Position numbers and translations under genes: made by a program. From positions 1-48,408 of IMG/VR virus record IMGVR_UViG_3300018080_000036: a DNA stretch of 48,408 nt; one strand, 5' to 3'. The stretch is from a virus. Each line of letters opens with the position of its first letter. The first letter of the stretch is position 1. The notes below the pieces were generated by a model, which saw only the letters and a list, made by a program, of their open reading frames with translations, did not search any database and was not told the origin of the DNA. Positions 6,526 through 14,566 of the stretch are shown one piece after another.

Positions 6526-7221
6526 ATGATAGACACTAACTTTAATAAGGACTTTCTAAGAGAGTCAAAGCAAACGGCGATAGAAAATGGAGTCTTGGTT
6601 AATCCAACTAAGCTAAGAACAATGCCAATTAATGCTAGGGTAAAGATAGAGGATTTTGCTGTAGTAATATCAGCAATACTTAAATACGATCCTGATACCA
6701 TACCCACCAAGTCATCAGTTGTACATAATGCTTTACACTTCTTGGCTGAATACTTAATTAACAATAGAATAGTTGAACCTTTTCAAGAGGTTGGTAGAGC
6801 TTTGTCTTATCTGGACTCTTTAGGAATTAAGCTAAACCAGCGATCCCTTCCGTCTGGTAATAAAGCTGGGTCTAAGAGTTTATTCAATAGATTAGCTATT
6901 GAAGATAAACAAAAGGAGGCCTTAGTAAATCAGCTAGACCAAGAGGATAAAAAGAATATCTTCGAGTTTATTAGCTATATAGAGAGAATATCTATAGAAG
7001 CATATAATTTACTTAGTAAATTATCAGACAACTCTTTTAATTATCTGCTAGCATCTTGGACAAATAAAGCTAAACTACCAAAAGGAGTAGATAACAAGTG
7101 GTGGTTAAAGCAGATAAAGACTTTCTATGAAATGGAGATTGACAAAACTAGTTTATCTAATCAAGGTAACGCTATAAGAGCTTATGAAGTTTATAAAAAT
7201 AGAAAGGAGTTGGACAAATGA
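6526..7221 (+). CDS. Unknown 231-aa protein
   Basis: No family recognised. The sequence is helical, with a central hydrophobic region (HNALHFLAEYLI) and a Lys/Asn-rich C-terminus containing two adjacent Trp. AGAGGTG lies about eight bases before the ATG. The gene opens a new cistron group just after the hairpin at 6463-6501 and overlaps the next gene by four bases (ATGA), so the two are translationally coupled and may form a complex. Confidence 0.75.
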   Translation: MIDTNFNKDFLRESKQTAIENGVLVNPTKLRTMPINARVKIEDFAVVISAILKYDPDTIPTKSSVVHNALHFLAEYLINNRIVEPFQEVGRALSYLDSLGIKLNQRSLPSGNKAGSKSLFNRLAIEDKQKEALVNQLDQEDKKNIFEFISYIERISIEAYNLLSKLSDNSFNYLLASWTNKAKLPKGVDNKWWLKQIKTFYEMEIDKTSLSNQGNAIRAYEVYKNRKELDK

Positions 7222-7862
7222 AAACTATGATGGACATTTATAAGCTAACTCAGGATGAATTCTTAGATTGTTTATTAGATTGCTCATTAAATGGTAAAGG
7301 TCTCGTAGACTTTTATCTATGCTCATTCATAGAAGCAGCTAGCTTATATAGAAAATCAGACCAAGAATTACCTACAGCTATTACATTAACAGATAGTATT
7401 AAGTTTATAGTCCTCAAAGAGTTATTGTCTGATACTAATAGCCAGCGTTTTCATTTAAAAGATACTATGGAAAATAACCTCATCAAACAAGCCTTAAATT
7501 CTCATAACTTGCTCAACTTTATACAGCCCATAGCTAAGAGCGTCGTGGAAGCTAAGACAAAACCATTTAAGTCCTTAATATCTAAACTTACTAAGAATAC
7601 TTGGCTAGGTATGAACTTTCTAAAGTTAGATGTTGCTAGACTATTGTCTGAGGATAGTTCAGGTCTTCGTGAACGTTTCGAGTATCTAATGGATACTAGA
7701 CTAAGTACAGATCTAACCTATGATGATGTAGTTTTGCCTATAGAAACAGCATCCGACTTTGGTAAGGCGGTTTGTGTAACCTCGCCATATTTATTAGACC
7801 ACTCTGCTTTATCAATTTACCTAGAACAGCAAATAACAACCAACCTGGAGGTTAATAAATGA
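7218..7862 (+). CDS. Unknown 214-aa protein coupled to the gene at 6526
   Basis: No family recognised. It is a mostly helical protein, Leu/Ser/Asp-rich, starting at an ATG that overlaps the previous stop (ATGA) with AAAGGAG upstream. It has no obvious catalytic motif or membrane segment. Its position between another unknown and the methyltransferase suggests an early host-takeover gene. Confidence 0.72.
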   Translation: MKTMMDIYKLTQDEFLDCLLDCSLNGKGLVDFYLCSFIEAASLYRKSDQELPTAITLTDSIKFIVLKELLSDTNSQRFHLKDTMENNLIKQALNSHNLLNFIQPIAKSVVEAKTKPFKSLISKLTKNTWLGMNFLKLDVARLLSEDSSGLRERFEYLMDTRLSTDLTYDDVVLPIETASDFGKAVCVTSPYLLDHSALSIYLEQQITTNLEVNK

Positions 7863-8032
7863 AAGTAATTTACAAAGATAATAAAGGCTGGGATAAAGAA
7901 GTCCCAGAAGTTCAAGACACCTATGAATATCAAATCATGGAGGAAAGATGTTTATTAGTAGAAAATCCTATAAACCAAAGACAAAACACCTCAAACAGGA
8001 GGTTGTTAGTGACCTGTGGCATACTGGTCTAG
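7859..8032 (+). CDS. Possible 57-aa protein overlapping the methyltransferase start
   Basis: An ATG overlapping the previous stop, with a GGAGG site seven bases upstream, opens a frame encoding MKVIYKDNKGWDKEVPEVQ and onward to TAG at 8030-8032. Its last 85 bases overlap the methyltransferase gene in another frame. The good ribosome site and absence of another gene in 7863-7947 support it; the long overlap and unremarkable C-terminus argue for caution. Confidence 0.45.
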   Translation: MKVIYKDNKGWDKEVPEVQDTYEYQIMEERCLLVENPINQRQNTSNRRLLVTCGILV

Positions 8033-8592
8033 CTAACTTTAACCATAATAACTATGTCACTGGCTTAGGAAAGTCATTATATTTGCTTAAATTGATCTCA
8101 GGTCATATTGAGACCAACTCCATTATCTTAGAACTAGGCTGTAGTGTTGGTAGAAACTTGAACATCTTAAGAGCCTACGGTTATAGACCCTTTGGAGTTG
8201 AGTATTCAAGAAAGGCTATTACTAAGAAAACTACCACCTGCCCAATTAACGTATGTTCTATTGAGAACTACTATGAGAACTATCACAAAGCTGGTATTAT
8301 GGAGATTCTAGGTAATAAAATCGATCTAACCTTCTCAATGATAAGTCTTGGTTTTCTAATGCCAGAATCAGAATGGGTATTTAAGGAAATGGTTGAGACT
8401 AGTAGATATATAGCTACCATAGAGAATGAGGTTGATGGTGAACCTGAGTATGTAGCTAGAGACTATAGAGAGATTTTTACTAACTTAGGCTGTAAGCAGG
8501 TAAAACATCTAGGAACCAACTTCAATCCATTCTTTGATGGTTTTTGGGAAAAACCTGGCAGAGTTCATGGAAGATTGTTTAAGGTTAAATAG
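7948..8592 (+). CDS. Class I SAM-dependent methyltransferase
   Basis: The 214-aa protein contains the glycine-rich SAM-binding motif ILELGCSVGRN (residues 60-70), then GYRPFGVEYS, where an acidic residue should hold the SAM ribose. The middle segment (DLTFSMISLGFLM) corresponds to motif IV. This matches small Methyltransf_11/23-type enzymes rather than DNA base methylases: no DPPY or NPPY motif is present. The substrate is unknown. GGAGGAAAG precedes the ATG. The gene ends just before palindromic copy 3. Confidence 0.75.
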   Translation: MFISRKSYKPKTKHLKQEVVSDLWHTGLANFNHNNYVTGLGKSLYLLKLISGHIETNSIILELGCSVGRNLNILRAYGYRPFGVEYSRKAITKKTTTCPINVCSIENYYENYHKAGIMEILGNKIDLTFSMISLGFLMPESEWVFKEMVETSRYIATIENEVDGEPEYVARDYREIFTNLGCKQVKHLGTNFNPFFDGFWEKPGRVHGRLFKVK

Positions 8593-8621
8593 CATCTTGT
8601 ATAAAATATATACAAGATGCT
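8591..8621. repeat. Palindromic element copy 3 with extended 13-bp arms
   Basis: The conserved element (8596-8616) is extended to a perfect inverted repeat with 13-bp arms (AGCATCTTGTATA and its complement) around AAATA. It begins two bases before the methyltransferase stop codon is completed at 8592 and lies 31 bases before the next ATG (8648). A 26-bp block from 8598 is identical to copy 6 at 32328. No T-run follows, so it is not a standard terminator. Confidence 0.9.
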
Positions 8622-8647
8622 GGTTAAATTGATAGAAAGGAAGTCTA

Positions 8648-8974
8648 ATGCTATCAGCTAAAAGACTAATAAAACAAGGTCTATCTAAATGGATAGAGGA
8701 TAATAAAAGCATAATTCCTGAAGATAGGATAAAGATGATTTTAGCTCAGGAAGATGTTATCGTAAAAGACCCAAAGAAATTTAACAGTGATGTAACCTAT
8801 GAAGGCTATTTAGTATTCCAGGTCGATTTGGTAAATAAAAGAATAATCCAATTAACGACCTTTATGTCCTATGATAATCAGGTTAGCCTAGAAAGTCCGT
8901 ATGATCTAATAGCTCCAGAAGATATTAATTGGGAGAAGGTTGTACCATTGGATAAACTATTCAATCTTGATTAA
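8648..8974 (+). CDS. Unknown 108-aa protein
   Basis: No family recognised. It starts with a basic helix (MLSAKRLIKQGLSKWIED), followed by a beta-rich acidic half. GAAAGGAAG lies before the ATG. It sits alone between palindromic copy 3 and a candidate promoter at 8982, so it may be a separately regulated early gene. Confidence 0.7.
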   Translation: MLSAKRLIKQGLSKWIEDNKSIIPEDRIKMILAQEDVIVKDPKKFNSDVTYEGYLVFQVDLVNKRIIQLTTFMSYDNQVSLESPYDLIAPEDINWEKVVPLDKLFNLD

Positions 8975-8981
8975 AAAACAC

Positions 8982-9010
8982 TTGCATATAATGGTTGGTT
9001 TTTGTACATT
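8982..9010 (+). promoter_or_regulatory. Candidate rightward promoter with operator-like inverted repeat
   Basis: TTGCAT (8982-8987), 17 bases and TACATT (9005-9010) resemble a sigma-70 promoter and repeat the -10 and spacing seen at 5170-5198. An inverted repeat AATGGTTGGTT/AACCGACCATT (8990-9000 and 9015-9025) brackets the -10, as expected of an operator or a hairpin at the transcript 5' end. Confidence 0.5.
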
Positions 9011-9078
9011 ATATAACCGACCATTACATTATTATTACATTATTAAACGTTATTAAATTAGACTATTAGGAGATTATA

Positions 9079-9372
9079 ATGCAAAAGAGATATGTTGTCT
9101 TTAGAAAATCTATCAAGGGTAAAACTCACTATACTACCAAACGCTGGTCTGATACAACTCAATTTGAAGAGCTAAAAATAGAAAAGGGGAAAGATTATGA
9201 TGTTCTATATGGAACATCCGCTGATGATGTTAAAAGAAAAGCTAGATATATGGATGTGCTTTTGTTTATTTTAGAGACTCTACCAGAGCTATCTAATAAT
9301 AATGAATTAACTACTAAACAAAAAGAGGCTTTAGTGGTTAAATTCTTAGAAAACCATAAAGAATTATTATAA
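9079..9372 (+). CDS. Unknown 97-aa protein
   Basis: No family recognised. It is a basic, Lys-rich N-terminal half (RYVVFRKSIKGKTHY) followed by helical segments. TAGGAG about eight bases upstream supports the ATG. It is the first gene after the candidate promoter at 8982 and probably heads the small operon that includes the next genes. Confidence 0.7.
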   Translation: MQKRYVVFRKSIKGKTHYTTKRWSDTTQFEELKIEKGKDYDVLYGTSADDVKRKARYMDVLLFILETLPELSNNNELTTKQKEALVVKFLENHKELL

Positions 9373-9391
9373 AGCAAAAGAAGATTAGACT

Positions 9392-9991
9392 ATGACTACA
9401 ACAGAAGACATTTACACAAAGTATGATAAGCCAAGAAAGCTTATTACGTTTAGGGGAACGAGGCAATATCCAGAGAAAGTGTTATTTTCCTTAGAAAAAA
9501 CTATTGAAGCCTACGAGCGACTTATAATTATCCTTAGTTTTGAAGAGTCTATGCAAGTTAAACTAAATATGGTTTACGCTTGGAGCGAGTATGGGAACTT
9601 TGACTCCTGTAGATTGTGTAGAACTGTCCTTGGGTCAGATGATCGCGGGTTCTTATACTCTAACAGGGCTTTATATAAGAACTGTCCATTGACTTTACCC
9701 TACCTCCTATCTTCTAAATTCCCTTACACTAAAGCCTTCTGTATGGTAAATGACAGAAGAACTGGTCTAAGTTTATATGAGGCAATAAATGAGACTATTT
9801 CAACAACTAAAAACATTCCTCCGATTTTTACAGATAGTTATCTAAAAGACCTACGAAAAGCTCTAATCAAAAGACTAAAGTTTATAATAGGTAGAGCCAA
9901 AAGAAATAGAGCAACTTTTATATATCCAACCCTATCCTGTGTTTTCGCATCTAATGCTAGAGAACTCAGAGGTATTAAATTTCCTAGTTAA
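9392..9991 (+). CDS. Unknown 199-aa protein with a Cys pair
   Basis: No family recognised. The central segment has CRLCRTVLGS followed some 25 residues later by CPLTLPY. This could bind a metal, but only one full CxxC is present. The C-terminal third is rich in Arg/Lys (LRKALIKRLKFIIGRAKRNR) and could bind nucleic acid. It follows the 97-aa gene by 19 bases, with only a weak ribosome site. Confidence 0.68.
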   Translation: MTTTEDIYTKYDKPRKLITFRGTRQYPEKVLFSLEKTIEAYERLIIILSFEESMQVKLNMVYAWSEYGNFDSCRLCRTVLGSDDRGFLYSNRALYKNCPLTLPYLLSSKFPYTKAFCMVNDRRTGLSLYEAINETISTTKNIPPIFTDSYLKDLRKALIKRLKFIIGRAKRNRATFIYPTLSCVFASNARELRGIKFPS

Positions 9992-10018
9992 TAATTAACA
10001 AAAGGACTAGTCAACTAA

Positions 10019-10213
10019 ATGGATTCATTTAACATAACTAACAAAAAGCAATTAGCACAGACTAAGTTCTGTACTAATATAGGACAGCCTAAGTTTGTAT
10101 TAACTAGATGTCCTAGTTGTAATGGAGATCCATTAGAAAGATATAGCATAGAACAATGTACTAAACAATTAATAACCAGTTGTTCAATGTGCAATCACTC
10201 ATTTGTTAGCTGA
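10019..10213 (+). CDS. Small zinc-ribbon protein (64 aa)
   Basis: It has two CxxC knuckles, CPSC and CSMC, about 24 residues apart, with short beta segments between them: a minimal zinc ribbon. The N-terminal 25 residues are polar. The best ribosome site (AAAGGAC) lies rather far (about 12 bases) from the ATG, so expression may be weak. It probably binds nucleic acid or a protein partner. Confidence 0.65.
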   Translation: MDSFNITNKKQLAQTKFCTNIGQPKFVLTRCPSCNGDPLERYSIEQCTKQLITSCSMCNHSFVS

Positions 10214-10290
10214 TTTAAAGAAAGGAGGATTTTTAATTAAAAAAACCTATAAATAATAAAAAACTAATAATCAATAAGGAGAAACAAAAA

Positions 10291-10788
10291 ATGGTAAAAG
10301 TAGAATATTCCTTAACTCCCTCTAGAATAAACAATATCTTAGAAGGGGTTGCTAAATCCGGCGATCAAGATAAGATTGAAGCAGTAGAATGGCTAGAGCC
10401 TTATAGAGAAACCGGTATCCCATTTAGTGGTGAATACGACTTTGGTGAAACAGCAGACCTTGACGGACTCAGAGCCAGGTTTGGAGACGAGTTAGTCTAC
10501 AGTTATGGTAAGCAGTCCATTGGTCTTTGGCTAGGTACTAGAGTAAGAAACATGCTCGAAGCTGGACTATCTACAGAAGACATCCAAGCAAAACTGTTGG
10601 ATCCTGAGTTTAAGCCGTCATTAGGTGGTTTTCGCAAACCTAGAAAGGATGTAAGAGATCAGTATCTTGACTCTATGGCAGACAAATCTCTCGAAGATAA
10701 ACTGGCTGAAATAGAGAAGATGAAAGAAGCTTTATTAGCTATGTCCGAAGAGTCTAACGACTCCTTGACTGAATCAGCTAGTCTATAG
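10291..10788 (+). CDS. Unknown 165-aa acidic protein, probably abundant
   Basis: No family recognised. It has a compact N-terminal region (residues 1-70) containing EWLEPYRETGIPF and RFGDELVYSYGKQS, a helix LEAGLSTEDIQAKL, and an acidic coiled-coil tail (EDKLAEIEKMKEALLAM). It carries a clear AAGGAG site, is framed by a gene-free leader and a strong long-loop terminator, and has the same length as the gene at 4266. Both share an FGD[DE] motif and an AGL[ST]xExI helix. They may be distant paralogues, though this is weak by eye. Confidence 0.75.
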   Translation: MVKVEYSLTPSRINNILEGVAKSGDQDKIEAVEWLEPYRETGIPFSGEYDFGETADLDGLRARFGDELVYSYGKQSIGLWLGTRVRNMLEAGLSTEDIQAKLLDPEFKPSLGGFRKPRKDVRDQYLDSMADKSLEDKLAEIEKMKEALLAMSEESNDSLTESASL

Positions 10789-10808
10789 TTAGTCATTTCA
10801 CAATAACA

Positions 10809-10879
10809 CTCCCTCTTCTAATTCCATAAGGCATGTCGCTTTCACGTCTGAGGAAAGAAGTAAGAAGAGGGAGCTTTTT
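10809..10879 (+). terminator. Long-loop hairpin terminator
   Basis: CTCCCTCTTCT (10809-10819) and AGAAGAGGGAG (10863-10873) form a perfect 11-bp stem followed by C and five T. The 43-nt loop is unusually long for an intrinsic terminator and contains further pairing possibilities (CATGTCG/ACG and GGAAAGAAG). A small RNA processed from the 3' end of the upstream mRNA, or an attenuator, is possible. Confidence 0.75.
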
Positions 10880-10900
10880 AATAACTAACCTGGAGGTTGT

Positions 10901-11248
10901 ATGAAACCAGAAAGAAAGAAAAAAGTATTTATAATAAATAAATCAGGGCACAACTATCAACCGGCTGAAGAATTTGGGGAGCTTATCTATCTCTCAGAGG
11001 GCAACATTAACCCTTTTAGAATATCTAGAATAGCTGAAGAGTTTAAGGGAATATTATCAACACAAGCCCAAGATGGAGATTATATAGTACCAACATCAGT
11101 TGGAGCCTTTAATGCCTTAGCTGGTTGGATAATGGGACAGTTAAATCTAAGCCTTAACCTTTTGTTATTTGATAGAAAAGGCTTCTATGTACCTAGAAAT
11201 ATAGTATGGACTATAACATCACCTATAACATCAAGGGGGGATACATGA
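10901..11248 (+). CDS. Unknown 115-aa protein upstream of the nuclease
   Basis: No family named. It begins basic (MKPERKKKVFII). Its centre, DYIVPTSVGAFNALAGWIMGQ, has the small-residue pattern of a Rossmann-like beta-alpha unit, followed by LLLFDRKGFYVPR. TGGAGG lies before the ATG. The stop overlaps the nuclease start (ATGA), so it is translationally coupled to it and may be a partner or regulator of the nuclease. Confidence 0.72.
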   Translation: MKPERKKKVFIINKSGHNYQPAEEFGELIYLSEGNINPFRISRIAEEFKGILSTQAQDGDYIVPTSVGAFNALAGWIMGQLNLSLNLLLFDRKGFYVPRNIVWTITSPITSRGDT

Positions 11249-12360
11249 TTGTATTAAAGGAAGCTACAAACACTAGAAAAAGGTTTATTTGGAAGCCTGA
11301 TCAAGACGCAAGTGGGACTAGTAGAAAGATTATAGAATCCCCTGAAATAGTATCTACTACAAAAGTCTTTCCTATTAAAGAAAAAGAAACCTGGTTTGTA
11401 ATGGATTCTACTAAGATGAATTGCTATATGACTTGTCCTAGATTATTATTCTTCGAGCATATATTAGGACTTCGTCTTGAAGGAAATAATATAAACCTAA
11501 TATTTGGCTCAGCCTGGCATATAGCAAGGGAGATTATGTTATTAGGAGGCTATAACCAAGAAACAATAGAAAAGGCTAAACAAGCCTTAGCTGATTACTA
11601 TAGCAACTATTATCCAGAACTTATGTGGCTCGACAATAGTCCAAAGGATCCTAAGACAGCTAATAAGGCAATTGATCTATACGTAGATATGTACAGTAAA
11701 GTTGATACTTTTAAGTGTCTATACACAGAGATATTAGTACCAATACCTATTAGTGATACTAGAATTCTTTATACTAAAATGGATAGCATTAATATAAACT
11801 CAAGGAGCCAGTACTTTTCCCTAGAGCACAAAACTACAAAGCAAGAATCGTCTTATCTTCACGATCAATGGTTGCAGGCTTTTCAAATTGATGCTTATTA
11901 TCATACATTAGTAATGCAATACGGCTTTGAGAATGTTTATGGTATAGTGGTAGAGAATTCAATATTTAGAAAAGGTAGCAAGGGTATAGCACATATTAGA
12001 ACAGTTATACAAAAAGATAAACTACAATTACAGGATTGGTTAATAAGAGCCAACCAATATATGGACGAGTTTGAAAAAGACATGAGGGAGTTTAGAGAAA
12101 CCACCATAGATGATCCAATAATGACTTGCTTTAGAAAAAAGACTACTTCATGTATAAGGTATAATAAAATCTGTCCTATGTTTCATATATGTAATGCCTA
12201 TCCTAATCCAATACAGCTCGCTGGAAATATTCCAGTTAATTACATAGAAGAATTCTGGGATCCTAGAACAGCTGACGAACAGGGTAATAAGTTTACGAAT
12301 TTCTTAGACTTTTATAACAAGGCAGTAATAGTACGGGAGACTAACAATGAAAAAGGATAG
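11245..12360 (+). CDS. PD-(D/E)XK exonuclease with Cas4/AddB-type Fe-S cysteines
   Basis: The 371-aa protein has CYMTCPRLLFF (C60, C64), GSAWH (88-92), D180, E194-H-K196 and QAFQIDAYYH (211-220). These are the H, D, ExK and Q-rich helix motifs of RecB-family nucleases. Cysteines 295, 303, 310 and 316, together with an N-terminal one, form the iron-sulfur signature of Cas4 and AddB nucleases. Such enzymes resect DNA ends and in phages pair with annealing recombinases, here the Sak4-like gene at 13643. The start at 11245 follows AAGGGGGG and overlaps the previous stop; an in-frame ATG at 11206 has no ribosome site. Confidence 0.85.
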   Translation: MIVLKEATNTRKRFIWKPDQDASGTSRKIIESPEIVSTTKVFPIKEKETWFVMDSTKMNCYMTCPRLLFFEHILGLRLEGNNINLIFGSAWHIAREIMLLGGYNQETIEKAKQALADYYSNYYPELMWLDNSPKDPKTANKAIDLYVDMYSKVDTFKCLYTEILVPIPISDTRILYTKMDSININSRSQYFSLEHKTTKQESSYLHDQWLQAFQIDAYYHTLVMQYGFENVYGIVVENSIFRKGSKGIAHIRTVIQKDKLQLQDWLIRANQYMDEFEKDMREFRETTIDDPIMTCFRKKTTSCIRYNKICPMFHICNAYPNPIQLAGNIPVNYIEEFWDPRTADEQGNKFTNFLDFYNKAVIVRETNNEKG

Positions 12361-12393
12361 TAATCAAAAATAAATACAAAAGGAGATTAGCTA

Positions 12394-13605
12394 ATGTCTA
12401 ACAAAATAATTCTATCAGAGGATCAAGAAATTGTAGTGAGTAAAGTACTCGATTGGTATAATAATATATCAGAGTCAGATAACGTGGAAAAAGCCTATAT
12501 TACTTTAGGTGGTTATGCTGGCACAGGTAAAAGTACCATACAGAGGTTTATAAGAGACAGGCTTGGAGACGAAACTGTAGTAGGCTTTGTCTCATTAACT
12601 GGCAAAGCTGTAAATGTAATGGATAAAAAACTGAGAGGCTGTCTTAGACAAAAGGATTCACTGTCAACCTTACATAGTTTTATGTACCATCCTATTATAG
12701 ACGACTATGATAATGTTACAGGTTGGGAGCTTAAACTAATGGCGAAGGACTTTGATAATACCAATCCCGATCTCGCTCCTTATGTAGATGTCTTTATAAA
12801 CGATGAGGCTAGTATGACTGGTAGGGATCTATTTAAAGACCTATCCTCATATAATAAGCCAATGATTTTCATCGGAGATCATGCACAGCTGCCTCCAATT
12901 TCAGGGGAGTTAAATCTAATGGAAAATCCTGAGTTGAGGTTAGAGAAAGTTCATAGACACTCAGAGGAAAATCCAATACTCTATCTAGCTACTAAGGCTA
13001 GAGCTGGAAAGCTCATACCATTTGAGTCTTTTAGCTCAAAAGTAAAAAAACTCACCAGAGTAGAGGCTCAAAAGGATGATAGAATCAATGAGCTTCTAGA
13101 GGATAGGACTAATAACACCTGCGTACTTACGCCATACAATAATACTAGAGTCAATATAAATAGATTAGTCAGAAAAAGATATGACTTAAATAGAGACTCC
13201 CCAGCTGTTGGTGATAAAATAATCTGTCTACGAAATGATAGACGAAGTGGTATCTATAATGGTATGATTGGAGTTATCTTAGAGTTAAAGCCTTCAAAAA
13301 TGGCTCCAGATTTAAACTATACAATGAAGATAAAAGCTGATGATAGACTATATAATAATTTAGAGGTAGCTAAGTATCACTTCAACTTTAATCCAAAAAC
13401 AGACCCTAAACCAGCTTTTACTAACCTTGACTATAGAGACTTAGGTACTTTATGGGACTATGGTTATGCCATGACAACTCATAAGGCTCAAGGTAGCCAG
13501 TTTAAATCAGTTATAATATGGGGGGAGGCTTGGCCAGCAATTCGTAACCGCTGGTTATATACTGCTATAACTAGGGCACAAGAGGAGCTTTATATAATTA
13601 ATTAA
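12394..13605 (+). CDS. SF1 DNA helicase, RecD/Dda-like
   Basis: The 403-aa protein has a complete set of SF1B helicase motifs. These are Walker A GGYAGTGKST (39-48), Walker B INDEAS (135-140), motif III FIGDHAQLPPI (159-169), motif IV around EKVHRH (184-189), motif V MTTHKAQGSQF and motif VI WLYTAITRAQEEL near the C-terminus. It is close in size and layout to T4 Dda, a 5'-3' helicase for replication start and recombination. A good AAGGAGATTAG site precedes the ATG. Palindromic copy 4 starts five bases after its stop. Confidence 0.92.
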   Translation: MSNKIILSEDQEIVVSKVLDWYNNISESDNVEKAYITLGGYAGTGKSTIQRFIRDRLGDETVVGFVSLTGKAVNVMDKKLRGCLRQKDSLSTLHSFMYHPIIDDYDNVTGWELKLMAKDFDNTNPDLAPYVDVFINDEASMTGRDLFKDLSSYNKPMIFIGDHAQLPPISGELNLMENPELRLEKVHRHSEENPILYLATKARAGKLIPFESFSSKVKKLTRVEAQKDDRINELLEDRTNNTCVLTPYNNTRVNINRLVRKRYDLNRDSPAVGDKIICLRNDRRSGIYNGMIGVILELKPSKMAPDLNYTMKIKADDRLYNNLEVAKYHFNFNPKTDPKPAFTNLDYRDLGTLWDYGYAMTTHKAQGSQFKSVIIWGEAWPAIRNRWLYTAITRAQEELYIIN

Positions 13606-13609
13606 GGAA

Positions 13610-13630
13610 CTTGTATATATTTTATACATG
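13610..13630. repeat. Palindromic element copy 4, inverted, next to the recombinase start
   Basis: The element reads TTGTATATATTTTATACAT on the + strand, the reverse orientation of copies 1-3. It ends 12 bases before the ATG at 13643, directly against the AGAGGAG ribosome site. Copies 6 and 7 have the same orientation relative to their gene and nearly the same gap. Confidence 0.9.
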
Positions 13631-13642
13631 AGAGGAGCAATA

Positions 13643-14539
13643 ATGACAATACCTAATGGTTACTCTATACCTAATCCAACACAAGTACCAGTATCAAATC
13701 AATCTATAAAACCAATAGAAGCAATGGATTTAAAAACAGTTTATACACCAGAGTCTATAAACTCAACTCAGACTATATTGTTAATGGGTGAGCCTGGATA
13801 TGGTAAGACATCACTTATTGCTTCCGGACCTAAACCTATATTAAACTATTCCTTTGATCCTAAGGGTACAGCGGTGATTATGAATAAGTATCCTGAGCTA
13901 ATAAGCTCAAAGAAATATCAATTTATTCCATTCTGGAATGAGAGAGCAGATAATCCAACTGAATATAACAGATGGGAATCCATTTGGAAAGCTCATATAG
14001 CATCTGGTTATCTAGATCAATTTGCCATAGTAACTATTGATAGTTTAACTACTTGGCTAGAGGCGGCAGTTAATGAATGGATAAAGCAGAAAAATATACA
14101 AAGAAAAGGTAAGATATTAGATAACCTAGCACAGGGGGATTATCCAGGTTTATACAACTTAGTTAGAAGTATGATCAAACAAACTGCCGCCTGTGATTGT
14201 CACTTTGCCCTAACAGCTCACCTAGAGCCAGAACAAGATGAGCTGTTAGGTACAATTCGCTATGTATTGTCAACATACAAAAAGTTAAAAGTAATAATTC
14301 CAGCTCTATTTACGGAAAAGTGGGTTATAACAAAACAGCCAGGCTCTAATGGTATAACCTATTCTATATTAACAAATAACGAGGGGTTATATTCAGCATC
14401 TACTCAACTAAAACTACCAGCTAAACTACCTTTAGCAAATACTGATAGATTACCTGAAGGTACTACCCCAGAAAATCTAAGGGATATATTGAAAAAGGCT
14501 GGTGTACATTACGAAGATAAGCCCAACTTTTGGGAATAA
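13643..14539 (+). CDS. Sak4-like RecA-family ATPase (single-strand annealing recombinase)
   Basis: The 298-aa protein carries Walker A GEPGYGKTS (49-57) and a hydrophobic Walker B strand FAIVTIDSLTT (127-137), followed by a RecA-core-like segment. It belongs to the AAA_24/Sak4 group of short phage recombinases, which lack the N- and C-terminal domains of RecA and work with an ssDNA-binding protein. AGAGGAG five bases upstream fixes the ATG at 13643; the in-frame ATG at 13628 lies inside the palindromic element and ahead of that site. Its neighbours, an Fe-S nuclease, a helicase and an SSB-like gene, fit a recombination cassette. Confidence 0.85.
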   Translation: MTIPNGYSIPNPTQVPVSNQSIKPIEAMDLKTVYTPESINSTQTILLMGEPGYGKTSLIASGPKPILNYSFDPKGTAVIMNKYPELISSKKYQFIPFWNERADNPTEYNRWESIWKAHIASGYLDQFAIVTIDSLTTWLEAAVNEWIKQKNIQRKGKILDNLAQGDYPGLYNLVRSMIKQTAACDCHFALTAHLEPEQDELLGTIRYVLSTYKKLKVIIPALFTEKWVITKQPGSNGITYSILTNNEGLYSASTQLKLPAKLPLANTDRLPEGTTPENLRDILKKAGVHYEDKPNFWE

Positions 14540-14566
14540 TTAATAACTAATTTAAGGAGAACAAAA

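Noticed and set aside
11206-11244. Upstream start for the nuclease gene
   Set aside because: No ribosome site precedes it, whereas the ATG at 11245 has a good site and a coupled stop/start overlap.
13628-13642. Upstream ATG for the Sak4-like gene
   Set aside because: It lies within the last bases of palindromic copy 4, ahead of the AGAGGAG site that serves the ATG at 13643.
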